NCBI RefSeq assembly: GCF_033947565.1
Contig: NZ_JARPVX010000106.1
Span: 1 to 10,013, forward strand
Length of the DNA: 10,013 nt
Origin: Lichenihabitans sp033947565
Lineage (GTDB): Bacteria > Pseudomonadota > Alphaproteobacteria > Rhizobiales > Beijerinckiaceae
Reading direction: 5' to 3'
Shown here: in pieces, positions 6,115 to 10,013 of the stretch
Layout: every line of letters begins with the position of its first letter
Position numbering within the stretch: the first letter of the stretch is position 1
Notes under the pieces: model-generated
What the model was told of the DNA's origin: nothing
What the model saw: the letters and a program-made list of their open reading frames with translations, nothing else
The model's database searches: none
Translations under genes and position numbers: made by a program

Positions 6115-7068
6115 ATGCGGCTCTGGGGGGCTGGGGCCGGCCTCGCGGTCGCGCTGCTGCTACCGGCGGTGTCGGTTTGCGCGGCCGAGGGCGATTTCGG
6201 TGGGGTGCAGACCCCTGCCGGCGTGGTGACCCCGGCGCCCGATCTCGCCTTCGGAGCCTTTCAGCGCGGTTATTTCGCCACGGCCCTGAAGGAGGCGATG
6301 GCCCGCATCGCCAAGAACCCGCATGACGGCGCCGCCATGGCGCTAGTGGGCGAGATCTACGCCCAGGGGCTCGCGGTCAACAAGGACATGGCCGAGGCGG
6401 CCAAATGGGACCAGTTGGCGGCCCGGCAGGGTAACCGCGAGGGCAGCTTCGGTTACGGCATGGCTTTGTTGACCGGTAATGGCGTCGCCAAGGATCGCGA
6501 AGCCGCCCGGGTGCAGCTCGAGGCGGCGGCTGAGGCCGGCCATCCCGGGGCGCTCTACAACCTCGGCATCATGGCGGTGCAGGGCGACGGCCGGACGCGG
6601 GATTTCACAAAGGCGGCCGATTATTTCCGGCGGGCCGCGGACGCCGGCGACATCACGGCGCTCGAAGCCCTGTCGGCGCTGTATCGCCAGGGGCAGGGCG
6701 TGCCGCAAGACCTCGACAAGGCCATTGCGCTGTTGAAGCAGGCGGCCGATGCCCGGGATGCGAGCGCGGCCGTGCAATATGCCATCGCGCTGTTCAACGG
6801 CGAGGGTGTGGCCAAGGACGAAGCCGGTGCCGCCCGCTATTTCCTGTTGGCCGCGACGGCCGGCAACCCGATCGCCGAAAACCGTCTGGCCCGCCTTTAT
6901 GCGGCCGGACGGGGGCTGCCGAAGAACGCCGTCGAGGCGGCCCGCTGGCACATCCTGGCCCGCGCCGCCGGCATCAAGGACCCTTGGCTCGACGGCATCC
7001 TGACGGGCCTGACCCCGGCCGAGCGCGCCAAGGTGGAGGATATGCTGAAGCGTCAGCTTGCGTTCTGA
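6115..7068 (+). CDS. Exported Sel1-repeat protein
   Basis: The 317-aa protein begins with a signal peptide (positive Arg2, hydrophobic 5-19, likely cleavage near A23-A24), so it should act in the periplasm. After a linker it holds six Sel1-type repeats of 36 residues at about 71-106, 107-142, 143-178, 179-214, 215-250 and 251-286. These carry the typical G-x-G-V-x-K/Q-D turn and A-x-x-W/Y-x-x-x-A-A helix (for example GNGVAKDREAARVQLEAAAE at 121-140). Sel1 solenoids are protein-protein scaffolds (family knowledge); no catalytic domain is visible. VSVC near residue 22 is not a proper lipobox. The start lies 3 nt after the thiE-like stop, so the two genes are probably one operon. The partner is unknown. 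Confidence 0.85.
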   Translation: MRLWGAGAGLAVALLLPAVSVCAAEGDFGGVQTPAGVVTPAPDLAFGAFQRGYFATALKEAMARIAKNPHDGAAMALVGEIYAQGLAVNKDMAEAAKWDQLAARQGNREGSFGYGMALLTGNGVAKDREAARVQLEAAAEAGHPGALYNLGIMAVQGDGRTRDFTKAADYFRRAADAGDITALEALSALYRQGQGVPQDLDKAIALLKQAADARDASAAVQYAIALFNGEGVAKDEAGAARYFLLAATAGNPIAENRLARLYAAGRGLPKNAVEAARWHILARAAGIKDPWLDGILTGLTPAERAKVEDMLKRQLAF

Positions 7069-7078
7069 ACGGGCGCCC

Positions 7079-7537
7079 TCAGTTCCGATCGTCGGGCAGC
7101 GAGGGTACCGGCATGATCTCGATGCCGTCCTCGATCAGCGATCGCACGTCGGCGACTGATGCTTCGCCCCGGATGGCGCGGGGCTCGACCGTGCCTTCGT
7201 GCATCTTGCGGGCTTCTTCCGGAAAGGCCGCGCCGACGTCGTGCGAATGGGTCATCACGTGCTGGCGGACCTCGCGCATCATGGCGCGCAGCTTTTGGGC
7301 CTTCTCGTCGAGCAGTGCCACGGGGGCCGGTTCGGCTGCGGTTGGCGGCCCCGAGGGCGCGGCCTTGCGGCGGCTGGTGACGACTGAGGGCGCCATCAGG
7401 CTTTTCGACACCGCCGTGGACCCGCAAGCCGGGCAGGACACGAGGCCGTCGTGGCTTTGCTGGTCAAAGGCGTCGCTGTCGCGGAACCAGCTCTCGAAGC
7501 CGTGCTGGTGATCGCAACGCAGGTGATAACGGATCAT
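7079..7537 (-). CDS. DUF1178 family protein with N-terminal zinc ribbon
   Basis: The 152-aa protein starts MIRYHLRCDHQHGFESWFRD and has a CPAC motif at 35-38, so C8, C35 and C38 with a nearby His could bind a metal. The middle (about 50-75) is a Ser/Pro/Ala-rich linker. The C-terminal half is helical (VRQHVMTHSHDVG near 89-101) and ends in EDGIEIMPVPSLPDD. This is the layout of DUF1178, a widespread alpha- and betaproteobacterial family of unknown function. It is the last gene of a minus-strand unit, 16 nt after grxC. Its 3' end faces the Sel1 gene with only 10 nt between the two stops. No good ribosome-binding site is seen, which suggests coupling to grxC translation. Confidence 0.88.
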   Translation of the reverse strand: MIRYHLRCDHQHGFESWFRDSDAFDQQSHDGLVSCPACGSTAVSKSLMAPSVVTSRRKAAPSGPPTAAEPAPVALLDEKAQKLRAMMREVRQHVMTHSHDVGAAFPEEARKMHEGTVEPRAIRGEASVADVRSLIEDGIEIMPVPSLPDDRN

Positions 7538-7553
7538 CGGGCGGGGGCGTGCC

Positions 7554-7811
7554 TCAGGCGGCCAGGAGCGGATCGAGCCGGCCGGCCTCGTCGAGCGCGT
7601 AAAGGTCGTCGCAGCCGCCGACGTGTTTGGCGCCGATGAAGATCTGCGGCACGCTGGTGCGGCCGCCGGCCCGCTCCGTCATGGTGCGGCGCTCGGCCGG
7701 TTTGCCGGTGACGTCGATCTCCGTGAACGCCGCCTTCTTCTTGCGCAACAGATCCTTGGCGGCGTGGCAGTAAGGGCAGGTCGAGGTCGTGTAGATCGTG
7801 ACGAGGTCCAT
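7554..7811 (-). CDS. grxC: Glutaredoxin 3
   Basis: The 85-aa protein is a classical dithiol glutaredoxin: TIYTTSTCPYCHAAKDLL (5-22) with the CPYC active site at 12-15, the cis-proline motif SVP (53-55) and the glutathione-binding GGCDD (65-69). It reduces protein and glutathione mixed disulfides in the cytoplasm using glutathione (family knowledge). The ATG at 7811 has an AAAGG site 7 nt upstream. It lies between comF (33 nt upstream) and the DUF1178 gene (16 nt downstream), all on the minus strand. Length and motifs are normal. Confidence 0.95.
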   Translation of the reverse strand: MDLVTIYTTSTCPYCHAAKDLLRKKKAAFTEIDVTGKPAERRTMTERAGGRTSVPQIFIGAKHVGGCDDLYALDEAGRLDPLLAA

Positions 7812-7844
7812 AACGGCGCCTTTGGAAGGGGAGCCTCCAATATG

Positions 7845-8738
7845 TCATCGCCATCCCGTCGTCACAACCCGGGCGAAAACAAGCACGTCCACCGTGGCGG
7901 CGCCGTCACGCAGCAGCGCTCGGCTGACGGCGTTGACGGTGGCGCCCGTCGTCAGCACGTCGTCGACCAGCAGCACGCGCCGGCTGCGGAACCGGCCCTT
8001 GGCATCCGGCGCGACCCGGAAGGCGCCCTGGATGTTGTCGGCCCGCTCGGTCCGGCTCAGGCCGACCTGGCTGCGGGTCGGCTTGACGCGGGTGAGGCCG
8101 TCGAGGTCGAGCGGCAACCCACGCACCAGCGCCACCGCCCGGGCCAGTTCGGCCGCTTGGTTGAAGCGCCGTCGCCATAGCCGGCTGCGATGTAGCGGCA
8201 CCGGCACCACGAGGTCGACATCATCCAGCAGCGCCGAGCCGGCCTCGGCCATCCAGCGCCCCATCACGCGCGCGTAATCCGGCCGGTCGCCGTATTTCAG
8301 CCGGTGCACCAGCACCTGCGCCGGGCCGTCGGCGAAGCGCGCCACCGCCCGGGCCCGCGCATAGGCGGGCGGATCGGCGATCGCCTCGGGCGACAGGAGG
8401 TCCGGCCCGAGATCCACCGTGAAGGGCGTACCGAGCCGGGCGCAGACGGGCGCCGTGATGAAGCCCATCCGTCCCCAGCAGTCGGCGCAAAGGCCATGCG
8501 GGGTCGCGGTGGCGCGCGGACAGCTCATGCAGGCGGGCGGGTAGACGAGGTCGAGCAGCGCCGTCGTGAAGCCGCGCAGGCGCGCCCATGGCCGGACCGC
8601 GCGGCCGAGCCTCCGCCCGGCGCTGGCTGCCGCGGGCCAGACGGCCCCGCCGAGATCCGGTCCGGGGAGCGGTATGGCCCCGGGCCCCGCGTCGTCACGA
8701 AATCGCCGTCCAGCCAAGCTAGAGGCTCCCCAGCCCAC
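7845..8738 (-). CDS. ComF family phosphoribosyltransferase-like protein
   Basis: The 297-aa protein has an N-terminal zinc-finger segment with C70, C73, C84 and C87, plus a fifth cysteine (C99, in CARLGTPF) whose usual partner is Leu102. The family blocks LVHRLKYGDR (143-152) and VPVPLHRSRLWRRRFNQA (178-195) follow. The PRPP-binding loop is VLLVDDVLTTGAT (255-267), with acidic D259 and D260. ComF proteins are linked to DNA uptake or stress; the enzymatic reaction in alphaproteobacteria is not settled (family knowledge). The start is a GTG at 8738, giving about 55 residues before the usual LLDLVYPP start region. No in-frame ATG lies nearer, though an in-frame TTG follows shortly after the GTG. 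It heads a comF-grxC-DUF1178 unit and diverges from the carboxypeptidase gene. Confidence 0.85.
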   Translation of the reverse strand: MGWGASSLAGRRFRDDAGPGAIPLPGPDLGGAVWPAAASAGRRLGRAVRPWARLRGFTTALLDLVYPPACMSCPRATATPHGLCADCWGRMGFITAPVCARLGTPFTVDLGPDLLSPEAIADPPAYARARAVARFADGPAQVLVHRLKYGDRPDYARVMGRWMAEAGSALLDDVDLVVPVPLHRSRLWRRRFNQAAELARAVALVRGLPLDLDGLTRVKPTRSQVGLSRTERADNIQGAFRVAPDAKGRFRSRRVLLVDDVLTTGATVNAVSRALLRDGAATVDVLVFARVVTTGWR

Positions 8739-8753
8739 AGGAATGCCGCCTGG

Positions 8754-8769
8754 TTAACGTTGCATTAAC
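8754..8769. promoter_or_regulatory. CtrA-type binding site
   Basis: TTAACGTTGCATTAAC fits the full CtrA consensus TTAA-N7-TTAAC exactly. It is also a dyad, GGTTAA-N7-TTAACC (8752-8770). A further GGTTAAC copy lies at 8779-8785, 27 nt from the first, just before a TTGACA box. The site is in the 100-nt region between the divergent comF and carboxypeptidase genes. The motif is seen; binding by the cell-cycle regulator CtrA is inferred. Confidence 0.6.
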
Positions 8770-8789
8770 CGAGGCGGGGGTTAACACGT

Positions 8790-8795
8790 TTGACA
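8790..8795 (+). promoter_or_regulatory. Consensus -35 box upstream of the carboxypeptidase gene
   Basis: TTGACA is a perfect -35 hexamer located 43 nt before the ATG at 8839. The expected -10 zone (about 8812-8818) is GC-rich and I cannot pick a good hexamer, so the promoter assignment rests on the -35 and the context. The adjacent TTAAC copies would place a CtrA-like regulator directly upstream. Confidence 0.4.
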
Positions 8796-8838
8796 GGTTT
8801 TCTTTCGTCGGCGTGCGCGGCGAACAGGACGGGTGCGG

Positions 8839-10013
8839 ATGAGGGTTCTAGGGATCGTCCGCCGGGCGGCGCTCGCGGCTTCGGCCTCGCTGCTTCTCGG
8901 CATGGGCTTGGCCAAGGCCAACCCGGCCATCGTGGTCGATGTCGAGTCGGGTCGCGTGCTGTACCAGAGCGAGGCGACGCGGCCTTGGTTCCCGGCCTCC
9001 ACCACCAAGCTGATGACCGTCTACGTGGCGCTGAGCGCCGTGCGCGAAGGCCGCATCACGCTCGATACGCCCTTGATGGTGTCGCCCCGCGCCGCCGCCG
9101 AGGCGCCCTCCAAGATGGGGTTCCGCCCCGGCACCCTGGTGACGCTCGCCAACGCCCTGAAGATGCTGATGGTGAAGTCGCCCAACGACATCGCGGTGAC
9201 GATCGCCGAGGGCATCGGCGGCTCGGTCGAGGATTTCGCCGAGATGATGAACACCTATGGGGCGCGCATCGGCCTGCACGAGTCGCATTTCGAGACCCCC
9301 AACGGCCTGCCGAATGCCAATCATTATTCCTCCGCGCGTGACATGGCCATCATCGCCCGGGCCTTGTTGCGCGAGTTCCCGGAAGAGCGCGGGCTGTTCA
9401 ACATCGGCCTGTTGGCCTTCGGCAACCAACTGATTCCCAACCACAACGGCATGCTGGGCCGCTATCCGGGCGTCGATGGCATGAAGACCGGCTACACCTG
9501 TTCGGCCGGCTACAATGTGGTGCTGAGCGCCGAGCGCGACGACCGGCGCTTGATCGCCGTGATCTTCGGCGCCCCCTCGACCTTGACCCGGACCCAGCGC
9601 GCTTCGAACCTGATCGACCGTGGCTTCGCCGACCCTTCGGTCGATCTCGGCCAGGTGTCGAGCCTTGCGGCCGCCGACGAGACCGTGCCGCCCGACTTGC
9701 GGTCGGTAATTTGCGGCCGCGGCCGGTCCGGCGCCATCGCGGCCGCCCAGGCCGAGGATGCGGCGGAATCGAACGGCGCCGTCGAGCCGGTCGGCTCATC
9801 CCCGGTGACGGCGGGCCCTGGGGCCGAATCACGGCCGCGCGTGGCCTTCACGCCCGTGCGGGTCTTCGTCGGCCCGGTGGAGGGCTGGACCGGACCGATC
9901 GCCCACGCCCGCAACATGGCGGTGCCGGCCCCGGCCAATGTCGCCAACGCGACCGCCGGCAGCCAGGCCGCGGCCCTGCAGCCGGCGGTCGCGTTGGCGA
10001 CATTGGCCGGGGC
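8839..10013 (+). CDS. Serine-type D-alanyl-D-alanine carboxypeptidase (PBP5/6-like), 3' end outside the window
   Basis: The frame from the ATG at 8839 runs open to the window end (391 codons, no stop). A signal peptide (Arg-rich start, hydrophobic 10-24, cleavage after AKA at 25-27) sends it to the periplasm. All three active-site motifs of peptidase family S11 are present: STTK (54-57, nucleophile S54), SPN (114-116) and KTG (216-218). It removes the terminal D-Ala from peptidoglycan pentapeptides (family knowledge). After the catalytic domain comes an Ala/Pro-rich region (about 290 on) with VRVFVGPVEGWTGPIAHAR. Whether a SPOR domain or a membrane anchor follows cannot be seen. AGGA at 8826-8829 is the likely ribosome-binding site. 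The final codons lie in a palindrome, so the protein after about residue 364 may be unreliable. Confidence 0.9.
   Translation, partial: MRVLGIVRRAALAASASLLLGMGLAKANPAIVVDVESGRVLYQSEATRPWFPASTTKLMTVYVALSAVREGRITLDTPLMVSPRAAAEAPSKMGFRPGTLVTLANALKMLMVKSPNDIAVTIAEGIGGSVEDFAEMMNTYGARIGLHESHFETPNGLPNANHYSSARDMAIIARALLREFPEERGLFNIGLLAFGNQLIPNHNGMLGRYPGVDGMKTGYTCSAGYNVVLSAERDDRRLIAVIFGAPSTLTRTQRASNLIDRGFADPSVDLGQVSSLAAADETVPPDLRSVICGRGRSGAIAAAQAEDAAESNGAVEPVGSSPVTAGPGAESRPRVAFTPVRVFVGPVEGWTGPIAHARNMAVPAPANVANATAGSQAAALQPAVALATLAG
9928..10013. repeat. Large near-perfect palindrome at the window end
   Basis: Positions 9928-9960 and 9981-10013 are perfect 33-bp inverted repeats. The 20-nt spacer (9961-9980) is also largely symmetric around the same centre (9970.5), with a GGCCGCGGCC core at 9966-9975. 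Only three of the 43 possible base pairs fail (9961/9980, 9964/9977, 9965/9976). The right arm ends exactly at the last base supplied, so its true length is unknown. Both arms are in frame with the carboxypeptidase gene. Confidence 0.92.

Noticed and set aside
6115..6190. Lipoprotein signal in the Sel1 protein (VSVC)
   Set aside because: The residue before the cysteine is Val, not Gly/Ala/Ser, so an ordinary signal peptidase I site next to it fits better.

Overview
The window is GC-rich chromosomal DNA from an alphaproteobacterium, most likely of the order Hyphomicrobiales (Rhizobiales). The evidence is an imuA-imuB mutagenesis cassette behind an alphaproteobacterial LexA box (GTTC-N7-GTTC), a cysteine-free ribosomal protein L31, a perfect CtrA-type site (TTAA-N7-TTAAC), and a thiE-like/Sel1 gene pair of a kind common in that order. 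No tRNA, rRNA, CRISPR array, insertion sequence or phage gene was seen. The genes read as housekeeping and stress genes, not as an accessory island.

Left part (1-1330): imuB (only its first 35 codons) and imuA lie on the minus strand behind a LexA box at 1057-1071. A gene for a small single-pass membrane protein diverges from the same short intergenic region. Next, on the plus strand, is a stand-alone mannitol 2-dehydrogenase-type polyol dehydrogenase (1427-2902). It converges on rpmE (3077-3307, minus), with a strong rho-independent terminator for rpmE between them. rpmE and an ABC-type half exporter (3502-5292, plus) diverge from back-to-back promoters that flank a 7-3-7 dyad.

Middle (5293-7068): a long hairpin at 5354-5390 precedes a two-gene plus-strand unit. 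This encodes a ThiE/TenI-fold protein that lacks the usual thiamine phosphate synthase ligand motifs, then an exported six-repeat Sel1 protein only 3 nt downstream.

Right part (7079-10013): a minus-strand unit comF - grxC - DUF1178 converges on the Sel1 gene. It diverges from a D-alanyl-D-alanine carboxypeptidase gene (8839 to the window end, plus) across a 100-nt region holding the CtrA-type site and a consensus -35 box. The last 86 nt form an almost complete palindrome with perfect 33-bp arms, ending exactly at the last base. It is the most anomalous structure here and may be a fold-back artefact at a sequence end.

I found no convincing new multi-gene system. The points worth a second look are the terminal palindrome, the CtrA-type site, the degenerate ThiE-like protein, the dyad between rpmE and the exporter, and the unclear start of the exporter.
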